Source: Streptomyces sp. F63 (lineage in GTDB: Bacteria > Actinomycetota > Actinomycetes > Streptomycetales > Streptomycetaceae). From it: a stretch of 64,000 nucleotides of DNA. The DNA lies in the NCBI RefSeq assembly GCF_018070345.1, contig NZ_JAGPXX010000002.1, positions 62,001 through 126,000 on the forward strand, read 5' to 3'. How positions within the stretch are numbered: position 1 is the stretch's first letter; the number at the start of each line of letters is the position of its first letter. The notes beneath the pieces are model-generated. The model was not told the DNA's origin. It saw nothing but the letters and a program-made list of their open reading frames with translations, and made no database searches. Of the stretch, positions 56,211-64,000 are shown in pieces. Made by a program: the position numbers and the translations under genes.

Positions 56211-56741
56211 TCAGAACCCGGTGCCCGCGAGCCGCGGCGAGGCTTCCGCCGACGGCGGGCCCCCGGCCGCCGGGTCCGTTCCCGGCCGCGCTCCCGGCGG
56301 CGTTTCCCGGGGTTCGGGCGGCGACGCGCCCGGCGGCCCCGGAGCCGCGGCGGGCCGACGGGCCGTCACCTCCGCCGCCGGGCGCGTCACCCGGTGGAAC
56401 GCCGAGGTGCCCCGCGCGAGGTCGTGGCCCACCGCCGTCGCGTCGATGTCCGCCGACACCCGCGGCCTGCCCTCGTGTTCCGTCTCCCGCACCCTCAGCC
56501 GGCCCCGCACGATGAGCGGTTCGCCGACGCTCACCGACGCCGCGACGTTCGCCGCCAGCGCCCGGCGCGTCCATACGGTGTAGAAGCTGGTGGGGCCGTC
56601 CGTCCACACCTCACGCTGCCGGTCCCAGCGCCGGGCCGTCGCGGCCAGCCGGAACCGGGCGACCATCAGCCCGTCGGCCGTCTCCCGGCAGTCCACCCGC
56701 GTCGCGGCGTTGCCCGTCACCGTCAGCACGGTCTCGTTCAT
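56211..56741 (-). CDS. ssb: Single-stranded DNA-binding protein, second-copy type
   Basis: Predicted 176 residues. An OB-fold covers about residues 1-105: MNETVLTVTGNAATRVDCRE, VARFRLAATARRWDRQ, YTVWTRRALAANVAASVSVG and EPLIVRGRLRVRETE. The C-terminal 65 residues are Pro/Gly/Ala-rich and end LAGTGF, lacking the acidic DDDIPF tail of replicative SSB. Streptomycetes have an essential SsbA and a shorter SsbB; this one is SsbB-like or a further paralogue. It binds single-stranded DNA. The ATG 56741 has GGGGGAGG 8 nt upstream. It is divergent from the oxidoreductase gene. Confidence 0.85.
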   Translation of the reverse strand: MNETVLTVTGNAATRVDCRETADGLMVARFRLAATARRWDRQREVWTDGPTSFYTVWTRRALAANVAASVSVGEPLIVRGRLRVRETEHEGRPRVSADIDATAVGHDLARGTSAFHRVTRPAAEVTARRPAAAPGPPGASPPEPRETPPGARPGTDPAAGGPPSAEASPRLAGTGF

Positions 56742-57016
56742 CGCGTCCGCCTCCCCCTGGTCCCCGCGGTCCCGCTCTCGCGGCGCGGTCCGCATCCCGC
56801 CCTGTCCGTACGGCTGCCATCGTGGCCGGATCCGCCGTAGTCCGCTGGGGCCTGTGGACTACTCACCGGTTGTGGAGAACCGGCTCACCCGGAAGGAGGG
56901 CCGACAGCCGCGAGAACACCGGCCCCAAGTCCCGTGACCCACCTCACACCGGCTCCTGTCAGGAATCGCCGCGCCGTCCCGCTCAAGGAGCAAGCGATTC
57001 AGACAGGAGCCACACC

Positions 57017-58231
57017 ATGAAGCACCGCATCCTCGTCCTCGGTGCCGGTTACGCCGGGGCCTTCGCCGCCGGCAGCCTGGCCCGCCGGCTCTCCCCCGCC
57101 GACACCGAGCTCACCGTCGTCAACGCCGAGCCGGTCTTCGTCGAGCGGATGCGCATGCACCAGCTCGCGGCGGGCCGGGAACGCCCGGCCCGGCAGCTCA
57201 CCGACGTGTTCGCGGGCACCGGGGTACGCCTGCGCGTGGCGCGCGTCACCGCGATCGACCCGGAGCGCGGGACCGTCGCCGTGACCGGAGAGGACGGCAC
57301 CGGCGAACTCGGGTACGACACGCTGCTGTACACGCTCGGCAGCCGGGTCGCCGACCACGGCGTCCCCGGTGTGGCCGAGCACGCCTTCGACGTCGCCGGG
57401 CGGCCGTCGGCGCTGCGGCTGCGCGCGCGCCTGGACGACCTGGACGGATCCGGCAGCGTACTGGTCGTCGGTGAGGGCCTGACCGGCATCGAGACGGCCA
57501 CCGAGCTCGCCGAGGCGCGTCCCGGTCTTTCCGTGACGCTCGCGGCCCGGGGCGAGCTGGGAGCCCGGCTCTCCCCGGGAGCCCGGCTCCACCTCCGCGA
57601 GGCCTTCGACCGGCTCGGCATCACCGTCCACGAACACACCGTCATCGAGGCGGTCGGGGCGACGCACGCGGTCGGCGCGGACGGCACGTCCTTCCCCGCC
57701 GACGCGACCGTGTGGGCGGCCGGCTTCGCCGTGGACCCCTGCGCCGCCGCCGCCGGTTTCGAGGTCACCGGTGAGGGCCGGATCGTCGTCGACGACACCA
57801 TGCGCTCGGTCTCGCACCCGGACGTCTACGCCGCCGGTGACAGCGCGTACGCGATCGGCGCGAACGGCCGGCCGCTGCCGATGTCCTGCGCCTCGGCGGG
57901 ACACACCGCCCTGCAGGCGACGGACGCGATCGTGGGACGGCTGACCGGACGCCCGGTTCCGCGCGTCAAGAAGACCTACATCGGCAACCACATCGGTCTG
58001 GGGCGGTACGACGCGATCCTCCAGATGGTCGATGGCGGCACACGGGCGAAGTCCTGGTTCGTGGGCGGCCGGAAAGCCGCGCGGGTGAAGGCGGGCATCA
58101 TCAGGGGCAGCCTGTGGGGCGTGACGCATCCGACCTTCGGCATGCCGAAGCGCAAGCGCCGCCTGACCGCCACCACAACTCCTGCCGTCACCCCGGCCGT
58201 TGCCACGGCGCCCGAGAATGCCGCCGCATAA
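57017..58231 (+). CDS. NDH-2-like FAD-dependent oxidoreductase
   Basis: Predicted 404 residues. It has an N-terminal FAD-binding Rossmann motif GAGYAGAFAAG, a second dinucleotide (NADH) motif VVGEGLTGIETATELAE, and a FAD end motif VYAAGDSAYA. The C-terminal YIGNHIGLGRYDA is typical of type II NADH dehydrogenases and related membrane-associated oxidoreductases. It would transfer electrons from NAD(P)H to a quinone or other carrier. ATG 57017 has CAGGAG 7 nt upstream. It is followed within 11 bp by an ECF sigma factor gene and probably transcribed with it. Confidence 0.86.
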   Translation: MKHRILVLGAGYAGAFAAGSLARRLSPADTELTVVNAEPVFVERMRMHQLAAGRERPARQLTDVFAGTGVRLRVARVTAIDPERGTVAVTGEDGTGELGYDTLLYTLGSRVADHGVPGVAEHAFDVAGRPSALRLRARLDDLDGSGSVLVVGEGLTGIETATELAEARPGLSVTLAARGELGARLSPGARLHLREAFDRLGITVHEHTVIEAVGATHAVGADGTSFPADATVWAAGFAVDPCAAAAGFEVTGEGRIVVDDTMRSVSHPDVYAAGDSAYAIGANGRPLPMSCASAGHTALQATDAIVGRLTGRPVPRVKKTYIGNHIGLGRYDAILQMVDGGTRAKSWFVGGRKAARVKAGIIRGSLWGVTHPTFGMPKRKRRLTATTTPAVTPAVATAPENAAA

Positions 58232-58241
58232 GGTCGACCGC

Positions 58242-59180
58242 GTGGAGAGCACCGCCGCTGACCGCTTCGAGGCCGGCCGGGCCCGGCTGGCCTCGCTCGC
58301 GTACCGTCTGCTCGGCTCGGCAGCCGACGCCGAGGACATCGTGCAGGACGCGTACCTGCGCTGGCACGCCGCCGACCGGGAGCGGATCGAGGTGCCGGAG
58401 GCATGGCTGACCAAAGTCGTCACCAACCTCTGCCTGGACCGGCTCCGCTCGGCACCGGTGCGCCGCGAACGCGCGGCCGGCGCCTGGATGCCCGAGCCCC
58501 TTCTCGACGGCGATCCGATGCTCGGCCCGGCCGAGACCTTCGAGCAGCGCGAATCGGTGTCGCTCGCCGTCCTGACCCTGATGGAGCGGCTCTCCCCGGT
58601 CGAACGGGCCGTCTACGTCCTGCGCGAGGCGTTCTCCTACCCCCACTCCGAGATCGCCGCGATCCTCGACGTCTCGGAGTCCGCGAGCCAGCAGCACGCC
58701 CACCGGGCCCGGCGCCGGGTCGCGGCCGCGCGCCGCGGCGGCGGTGAGGTCGACCCGGAGTCCGCGCGCAGGGTCCTCGAGGAGTTCCTCGCCGCCGCGT
58801 CCTCGGGGCGTACCGAACGTCTGGTGGCCCTCCTCACCGACGACGCGACCGCGGTCTCCGACGGCGCGGGCCTCTTCAGAACACTGCGGCGCTACGAGAC
58901 GCCCGAGCGCGTCGCCACCCTGATGCGGAACGCCGTCAAGCCCACTCCCGCGAAGCGGCGCCTGGTGGGCGGCTCACCCACGTTCCACATCGGGCGGGTC
59001 AACGGCCGGCCCGCCGTGCTCGCCGTGCTGGAGGACCGCATCGTGGGCGCCGCGGCGTTCGAGATCAGCGATGGCAAGGTCGCGGCGCTGCACGGCGTCG
59101 CCGCCCCGGAACGGCTCGCCCGCCTCACCGCGGCGTGGCGGCGGCACACACCCGGCGCGCCGCCCATCGGCCGGTGGTGA
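58242..59180 (+). CDS. ECF41/SigJ-type RNA polymerase sigma factor
   Basis: Predicted 312 residues. Region 2: FEAGRARLASLAYRLLGSAA ... DIVQDAYLRWHAADRERIEV. Region 4: LMERLSPVERAVYVLREAFS ... ILDVSESASQQHAHRARRRV. A SnoaL-like C-terminal extension of about 120 residues (RVLEEFLAAASSGRTERLVA ... HGVAAPERLARLTAAWRRHT) is typical of ECF41, where it modulates activity instead of an anti-sigma factor. ECF41 genes are often next to oxidoreductases or related enzymes, and the NDH-2-like gene fits that rule. GTG 58242 is preferred; ATG 58218 overlapping the previous stop is an alternative. Confidence 0.87.
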   Translation: MESTAADRFEAGRARLASLAYRLLGSAADAEDIVQDAYLRWHAADRERIEVPEAWLTKVVTNLCLDRLRSAPVRRERAAGAWMPEPLLDGDPMLGPAETFEQRESVSLAVLTLMERLSPVERAVYVLREAFSYPHSEIAAILDVSESASQQHAHRARRRVAAARRGGGEVDPESARRVLEEFLAAASSGRTERLVALLTDDATAVSDGAGLFRTLRRYETPERVATLMRNAVKPTPAKRRLVGGSPTFHIGRVNGRPAVLAVLEDRIVGAAAFEISDGKVAALHGVAAPERLARLTAAWRRHTPGAPPIGRW

Positions 59181-59297
59181 CCCGCGTCGCCGCCGCCCCG
59201 CTCCGCCGCGCCGGGGTCCGCGTGACGGACGGCGGTGGAGCGCTTCTCCGGCCGGGGAGCCGGTGGGGCCGGGGGGCCGGGGGGCCGCGGCCCCACC

Positions 59298-59336
59298 GGG
59301 GCGTCCCCGGTGCCCGGCGGGTGCCGGGGACGCCCC
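59298..59336. terminator. Hairpin between the sigma factor and the GTPase genes
   Basis: GGGGCGTCCCCGG at 59298-59310 pairs perfectly with 59324-59336; the 13-nt loop can pair further. It touches the end of the GTPase gene and serves both convergent genes. Confidence 0.75.
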
Positions 59337-62099
59337 TCAACCCGGCCGGGGGCCTCCGGCGGTGACGGCGTGCTGGGCCCGCGCCTCGCGGTAGCGCAGC
59401 AGTTCCGCGGCCATCGGTTCGAGGACCAGGGACCGGCCGCAGGCGGCGGACGCGTCGCGCAGCGACCGTTCCGTCTCCTCACCGCGGCGCCGGGCCGGGC
59501 CCCGGGACGCGATCCGGCAGAGACGGGCGAGCAGCGGGCCGCACACCGAGGCGGTGACCAGCAGCAGCGCGGGTCGCGGCCAGTCACCGGCCGGTCCGGC
59601 CGCCAGCCGCGTCATCAGCCAGACGGCGGCGGTGACGTGAAGGCCGAGCAGCAGCCACTGGGTGGCCGAGACCACCGCCCACCAACGGGGCCGGCCCGGT
59701 CTGCCGCCGGGCACCGGCCGGACGGCCGCCCGGTCCAGGGCTTCCGTCAGCTCTCCGGTACCGCCCACGGCGGAGTCCAGCACCGCGCGGGCCCAGGGCT
59801 CCGGAAGGCCGGCGGTCGCGTCGGCCGCCACGGCCCGCACGGCCTGCTCCACCACGGCGCGGGCGGCCCGCGGCCCGGACCCTCCGCCGCTGTCCGGTTC
59901 CGGGCCCGGGGGGCCCGAACCCGGGCCCGGGTTCGGGCCCCTGGACAGGCCCATGCCCGCGTCCGTGACCGGCTCGGCGGCCGGACCCGTGCCCGGGGCG
60001 GGTGCGGTGCCGGGTTCCGGGGCGGCCTCCGGGACGGCGGCCGGGCCGTCCCGCCGGGGCCGCCGGGCCGGGGCGCCCTCCCCCGGCTCGGGGCCGGCCG
60101 CCGAGCCGGTCACGGCCCGCGTCCCGGTCACGCTCCCCGTCCCGGCCACCACGGACCCGGGCGACCGCCTCGCCGCGAGGTGGTGGCGCAGCCTGGTCCA
60201 CGGAGTGCCGCACGCCTGTTCCGACTGGCTCAGCCAGGCCCGTTCGGCCGCCTGCCCGGCCGCCACGGCACCGACCGACGCGGCCAGCCGGTCCTCGAAC
60301 TCCTCGCGGCCCCGCGCCGAGAGACCGGTCCAGCCCTCGGCCAGGCAGACCGGAGCGAGCCGGTCGGCGGCACCGTCCACATCGGCGGCCAGTCTGCGCT
60401 CGGCGGCCTTGCGGGTCGCCACGAAGCGCGCGAGCTGTTCCCGCAGCTCGCCGACGCCCTCTCCGGTCAGTGCCGACAGCGCCAGCACCATCGCTCCCGG
60501 CTCGCCGTGCTCGCCGACGGCCAGTCCGTCCTCGTCCAGCAGCCGCCGCACGTCGTGCAGTACGCGGTGGGCGGCGTCGCCGGGAAGCCGGTCGATCTGG
60601 TTGAGGACCACGAAGGTCACCTCGTCGTAGCCCGCGAGCGGACGGAGATAGCGCTCGTGCAGCACCGCGTCCGCGTACTTCTCCGGGTCCACGACCCACA
60701 CCACGGCGTCGACCAGGCCGAGCAGCCGGTCCACCAGCCGGCGGTGGCCGGGGACGGCGGAGTCGTGGTCCGGCAGATCGAGCAGGACCAGCCCGTCCAG
60801 GTCCGGCGCGGGGTGGTGCCCGGCACCCGGCGCGGATGCCGGTTCCGGTGCCGGTTCCGGTTCCGGCGCGAGGCCCGGCCACTGCCGGCACGGGTCGCCC
60901 GGGGCCCGGCGGCGCAGGGCGGAGGGCACGCCGAGCCGGTCCAGGAGACCGTCGGCCCCGTCCGACCAGGTGCAGGCCAGCGGCGCGGTGGTCGTGGGAC
61001 GGCGGATGCCCGTCTCGGAGACCGGGGCACCGGCCAGGGCGTTGAACAGCGTCGACTTGCCGCTGCCGCACGCCCCGGCGAGCGCGACGACGGTGTGGCC
61101 GAGGGAGAGCCGGTGCCGGGCCACGGCCTCGTCGAGCACCTGTCCGGCCTCCGTGAGGAGGCGCGCGTCGAGCCGGGCGGCGGAGAGTCCGACGAGCTCG
61201 CGCAGCGCCTCCAACCGCGTCCGCAGGCCGCGGCTGAATCCGGCGGGCGGACGCGGCGGTTCCGGGGCCGGGTCGGCCGGAACGTGGCGTGCCGGGGAGG
61301 CGGTGCCACGTTCGCCGCGTTCGCCGCCCTCCTCGCCCCCGGCCCCGGTCCCGGCCCCGCGTGCCCCGGCGCCGGCGTCGTCCGCGCGGCTGCCCGGACG
61401 GGCCCGCTCGATGTCGTACGGACGGGCGGACCGGGGGACGCCTGCCCAGGGTGCGCGCCGGGCGATCAACCCGTCGTTCCAGGCCAGGTCTTCGGGTGCG
61501 GGCGGCTCTGCGGTCCGCTCCGGGCAGGGCCGGGGCTCCGCCTCCGGCCGCTCCTCCTCGCTCCGCGGCGCGTGGGAGGTCCGTGCCGGTGCCTCGGGTG
61601 GAGCACCGGCCCCGCGGTCTTCCGGTGCGGGCGCGGCTCCGTCGGGCCCCCTTACGGCCCCGTGTCCCGTGCGCGTCCCGGCGGGGCCGGGCCCGGCACC
61701 GGCCCAGGGGTGCGAGCCGGTGTCCGGGCCGGGCCCCGTCCTCCGGCGGGGACTCCCCGGCGCGGACGCGGACCGCTCCGGAGGCGCGTCCGGACCCGCG
61801 CCCCGGTTCTCCGGGTCCGCGTCCGCGCCCGCGTCCGGACCCGCGTCCGCGCCCGCGCCCGTGCCCGGATCCGCCTCCGCGCCCGGACCCGCGTCCGCGT
61901 CCGTGTCCGGCCCCGTGGCGGCGCGCACCGGGACGGACTCCGCGCCGGCCGTGCCGGCCGTGCCGGGCCCCCGGGCCTCCTCCGCCCGCGCGGTCGGCAG
62001 CAGTGGTGGCGGCGCCGGCTCCGCGGGCCGCGATCCGGCGGGGTCCGTGCCGGGCCGCGGGCGGTCGGCATCCTCGGGGCGGTCGGAGGTCAGGGCCAT
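59337..62099 (-). CDS. Large YfjP-like GTPase with disordered N-terminus and membrane anchor
   Basis: Predicted 920 residues. The first 270 are low-complexity (Ala, Gly, Pro, Asp, Arg, e.g. GAGADAGPDAGADAD). The GTPase domain starts with GACGSGKSTLFN (342 on), has LLDLPDHDS (G3) and VLNQIDRL (G4, NxxD). Two membrane helices near the C-terminus (VVSATQWLLLGLHVTAAVWL and PALLLVTASVCGPLLARL) anchor it. The layout resembles YfjP/dynamin-like bacterial GTPases. Its ATG is 5 bp downstream of the stop codon of the upstream GTPase gene and has AGGAGAGG upstream. A membrane-remodelling or surveillance role is possible but not shown. The nucleotide sequence of the N-terminal region is very repetitive. 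Confidence 0.8.
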   Translation of the reverse strand: MALTSDRPEDADRPRPGTDPAGSRPAEPAPPPLLPTARAEEARGPGTAGTAGAESVPVRAATGPDTDADAGPGAEADPGTGAGADAGPDAGADADPENRGAGPDAPPERSASAPGSPRRRTGPGPDTGSHPWAGAGPGPAGTRTGHGAVRGPDGAAPAPEDRGAGAPPEAPARTSHAPRSEEERPEAEPRPCPERTAEPPAPEDLAWNDGLIARRAPWAGVPRSARPYDIERARPGSRADDAGAGARGAGTGAGGEEGGERGERGTASPARHVPADPAPEPPRPPAGFSRGLRTRLEALRELVGLSAARLDARLLTEAGQVLDEAVARHRLSLGHTVVALAGACGSGKSTLFNALAGAPVSETGIRRPTTTAPLACTWSDGADGLLDRLGVPSALRRRAPGDPCRQWPGLAPEPEPAPEPASAPGAGHHPAPDLDGLVLLDLPDHDSAVPGHRRLVDRLLGLVDAVVWVVDPEKYADAVLHERYLRPLAGYDEVTFVVLNQIDRLPGDAAHRVLHDVRRLLDEDGLAVGEHGEPGAMVLALSALTGEGVGELREQLARFVATRKAAERRLAADVDGAADRLAPVCLAEGWTGLSARGREEFEDRLAASVGAVAAGQAAERAWLSQSEQACGTPWTRLRHHLAARRSPGSVVAGTGSVTGTRAVTGSAAGPEPGEGAPARRPRRDGPAAVPEAAPEPGTAPAPGTGPAAEPVTDAGMGLSRGPNPGPGSGPPGPEPDSGGGSGPRAARAVVEQAVRAVAADATAGLPEPWARAVLDSAVGGTGELTEALDRAAVRPVPGGRPGRPRWWAVVSATQWLLLGLHVTAAVWLMTRLAAGPAGDWPRPALLLVTASVCGPLLARLCRIASRGPARRRGEETERSLRDASAACGRSLVLEPMAAELLRYREARAQHAVTAGGPRPG

Positions 62100-62104
62100 G
62101 CCGG

Positions 62105-63763
62105 TCACCTCTCCTTCTGCAGTACGGACAACGCGGCGATCAGCCGGGCCTGGTGATCGGGCGCCAGACGGAGGTCGTCGAGCGGCGCGAGCCGCCGGTC
62201 GCGCTCGCCGTGGAGGGTGCGCTCCCCGCATTCGGTGAGGAGCCGTTCCCCCCGGTCGCGAAGGCGTGCGGCGGCCTCCTCGCCCAGCATCCGGGCGAGC
62301 TGGTCGGCCGCCGTGCGGGCCCGGCCGCCGGCGAGAAGGGCGACGGCCAGCAGCGCGGCCACGTGGTCGGGATCGGCGGTGCCCGGACGGTGCGCCAGGG
62401 CGGCCTCCTCCTCGGCCAGTTCCTCGACACAACGGGACCAGCGCCGTACGGCCACGCCGACCCGGTCGGCGGAGCCGGCCGCGCGGGCGGACATCTCGGG
62501 GAGCGGGCCCGCTCCGGCGGCCCGGTCCCGCCGCCAGTCCCCGCGCATGCGTTCGTCGGCGTGGATGACGGCGCAGCACAGGTGCGCGGCGAGGCTGTCG
62601 GAGCACGCCTCCAGGAGTTCACCCGGTCCGCTGTGCCAGGGGTAGCCGCGCCAGCGGGCGAGGGCATCGCCCGCGAGGACCGCGCCGGCGGCCAGTTCAC
62701 CGCGCGCCCGCGCCGCGGCCTCGTCATAAGCCTGTTCGACGCACTGGGACAGTCTGACGGCGGCGGAGTGCTGCGCGGCCGCCGCCGCTGCCAGGGCGGG
62801 CACCCGGACGTCCAGGGAGGCGAGTACGCCGTTCACCGTCCGGGTGGCGGCGACGGTCCGGGCCGCGGGGTCCTGCGCGCGCTGCGCGAGCCAGTCGCGG
62901 AGGCCGGCCACGGCGGTGGCGGGCAGCAGTCCGCCGCCGTCACCGGCCGACTCGGGAAGCTCGGGGACGGTGAAGCGGGGGACGTCCCCGAGACCGGCCC
63001 TGTCGAGCAGCGCCCCGTACTGCCGCGCGACCTCCGCGGCGACCTGGTGCGGCACCCGGTCGAGCACGGTGACGAGTGTGGCGTCGTACTCCTTGGCCGA
63101 GCGCAGCAGATGCCAGGGCACCGCATCGGCGTAGCGGGTGGCGGTGGTGACGAGCACCCAGACGTCCGCCGCGGAGATCAGCTGGGAGGCGAGTTCGCGG
63201 TTGCGGACGACGAGGGAGTCGATGTCGGGGGCGTCGAGCAGGGCCAGTCCGGGCGGGAGGCTGCTCGCCGTCTCGACGCGGAGAGCGGTCTCCGCGCCGT
63301 CCGTCCCGTCGTCGGCCTCCTCCAGTTCCTCCGCGAACAGGTCGTGCGCGTACGGCAGAAACTCACCGCGCCCGGCCTCCCGGCCGGCCGCGCGGACTCG
63401 CACCAGGTCGGGGAGCACCCGCCGGCCCGCGAACCAGTGGTGGTCCTCGGGATGGCAGACGAGCACGGGGGTGCGGGTGGTGGGCCGGAGCACGCCGGCG
63501 GGGCTGACGGGCCGTCCCACGAGCGAGTTGACGAGGGTGGACTTGCCGGCGCCCGTCGAGCCGCCGACGACGGCGAGGAGGGGCGCCTCGGGGGCTCTGA
63601 GCCGGGGGAAGAGGTAGTCGTCCAGCTGCGCCAGCAGCTCCGCCCGGTTCTGACGGGCGCGCACGGCGCCCGGGAGGGCCAGCGGGAAGCGCAGTGCGGC
63701 GACACGGTCGCGCAGTGCGGACAGTGCGTCGAGCAGCCGGGGCTGTGCATCCAAAGTCGCCAC
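62105..63763 (-). CDS. Dynamin-family GTPase, upstream partner
   Basis: Predicted 552 residues. The P-loop is [10 protein letters not shown] (67-76); a switch-region TT lies in [11 protein letters not shown]3 is LLDAPDIDS, and the G4-like motif is TVLDRVPH. C-terminal helical segments ([34 protein letters not shown]) look like the stalk of dynamin-like proteins, without a predicted membrane helix. Tandem GTPase genes of this type are conserved in streptomycetes; the two products probably act together, one soluble and one membrane-bound. GTG 63763 giving [20 protein letters not shown] is the family-like start but lacks a good ribosome site. Confidence 0.8.
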   Translation of the reverse strand: MATLDAQPRLLDALSALRDRVAALRFPLALPGAVRARQNRAELLAQLDDYLFPRLRAPEAPLLAVVGGSTGAGKSTLVNSLVGRPVSPAGVLRPTTRTPVLVCHPEDHHWFAGRRVLPDLVRVRAAGREAGRGEFLPYAHDLFAEELEEADDGTDGAETALRVETASSLPPGLALLDAPDIDSLVVRNRELASQLISAADVWVLVTTATRYADAVPWHLLRSAKEYDATLVTVLDRVPHQVAAEVARQYGALLDRAGLGDVPRFTVPELPESAGDGGGLLPATAVAGLRDWLAQRAQDPAARTVAATRTVNGVLASLDVRVPALAAAAAAQHSAAVRLSQCVEQAYDEAAARARGELAAGAVLAGDALARWRGYPWHSGPGELLEACSDSLAAHLCCAVIHADERMRGDWRRDRAAGAGPLPEMSARAAGSADRVGVAVRRWSRCVEELAEEEAALAHRPGTADPDHVAALLAVALLAGGRARTAADQLARMLGEEAAARLRDRGERLLTECGERTLHGERDRRLAPLDDLRLAPDHQARLIAALSVLQKER

Positions 63764-64000
63764 ATGCGAAGAATGCCCGTTTTTAGTAGGTTTTTGAAGC
63801 GTATGACGGACCTGCGTGCCGGGAGATCGTGATACGGCTGTGACCCCCGGGGGCCAGGCATAACGAGTGCACAACACCCGACGGTTGAGACGTGAAAAGC
63901 GATGCGGGATTCGCACCTGCCTGCGATTATCGGGTTCGCTTCACTGAACCTCCACAAGGTGTCACGGAGGTGAAGCAAGCGGGACGAGGTGCACGGAGCC
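63764..64000. other. 5' region of the GTPase operon to window end
   Basis: 237 bp, AT-richer than average. A stem with a bulge is possible between CTTCAC...CCTCC (63940-63954) and GGAGGTGAAG (63966-63975). No tRNA or complete gene was seen. The promoter of the GTPase operon should lie here. Confidence 0.4.

Noticed and set aside
63880..63990. Possible tRNA near the window end
   Set aside because: No cloverleaf with a GTTCGAATC-type T arm could be drawn; only a bulged stem is present.

Overview
The window is a high-GC (about 70 % or more by eye) actinobacterial chromosome segment, almost certainly from Streptomyces or a close relative. The signs are strong G/C third-position bias, frequent GTG starts, no TTA codon noticed, a mycothiol-type DsbA protein, a LAXTG-sorted thioester surface protein, a typical Streptomyces gene order (asd, pepN, malQ) and many secreted enzymes. 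I identified about 39 protein genes, several relics, and a set of GC-rich hairpin terminators. No rRNA, tRNA or CRISPR array was seen.

Region 1 (1-11.7 kb) is accessory DNA. It begins with the end of a membrane acyltransferase. Next comes a scar in which an IS110 transposase fragment is joined in frame to an EccC (type VII secretion ATPase) fragment. Then follow an MmpS-like membrane protein, a 2,873-residue secreted RHS/YD-repeat polymorphic toxin, and a 79-residue immunity gene. The toxin tip aligns without gaps over its HNH segment to the DNase of colicins E2/E7/E8/E9, and the immunity protein looks like the Im2/Im7/Im9 family. An IS4-like transposase remnant follows. The toxin tip has clearly lower GC than the carrier. 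This is the most exciting element of the window.

Region 2 (11.7-25.3 kb) holds a membrane SpoIIE/PP2C phosphatase, an Eis-like acetyltransferase, a Nei2-type DNA glycosylase with rpiB, a 15-bp tandem repeat, bioY with a palindromic candidate operator, an APC permease, a mycothiol-dependent-nitroreductase-like DsbA protein, a first aminopeptidase N, a serine hydrolase and a Tat-exported phosphoesterase.

Region 3 (25.3-41.2 kb) has a large secreted S8 protease with a perfect inverted repeat in its promoter region, aspartate-semialdehyde dehydrogenase, a second aminopeptidase N, a small membrane protein, a small LTSEP-repeat protein translationally coupled to malQ, an amidase, and a GH84-like secreted glycosidase with an apparent frameshift.

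Region 4 (41.2-54.2 kb) carries an HNH endonuclease, a MscS channel, a GH4 glycosidase overlapping an N-acetylglucosamine-kinase-like gene, a signalling cluster (coiled-coil protein, zinc-ribbon PP2C phosphatase, zinc-ribbon FHA protein), a truncated haemoglobin, and the operon ABC-F (EttA-like), thioesterase, hypothetical protein.

Region 5 (54.2-64 kb) has the thioester-domain surface protein, a single-stranded DNA-binding protein, an NDH-2-like oxidoreductase followed closely by an ECF41/SigJ-type sigma factor, and an operon of two large GTPases that ends the window.
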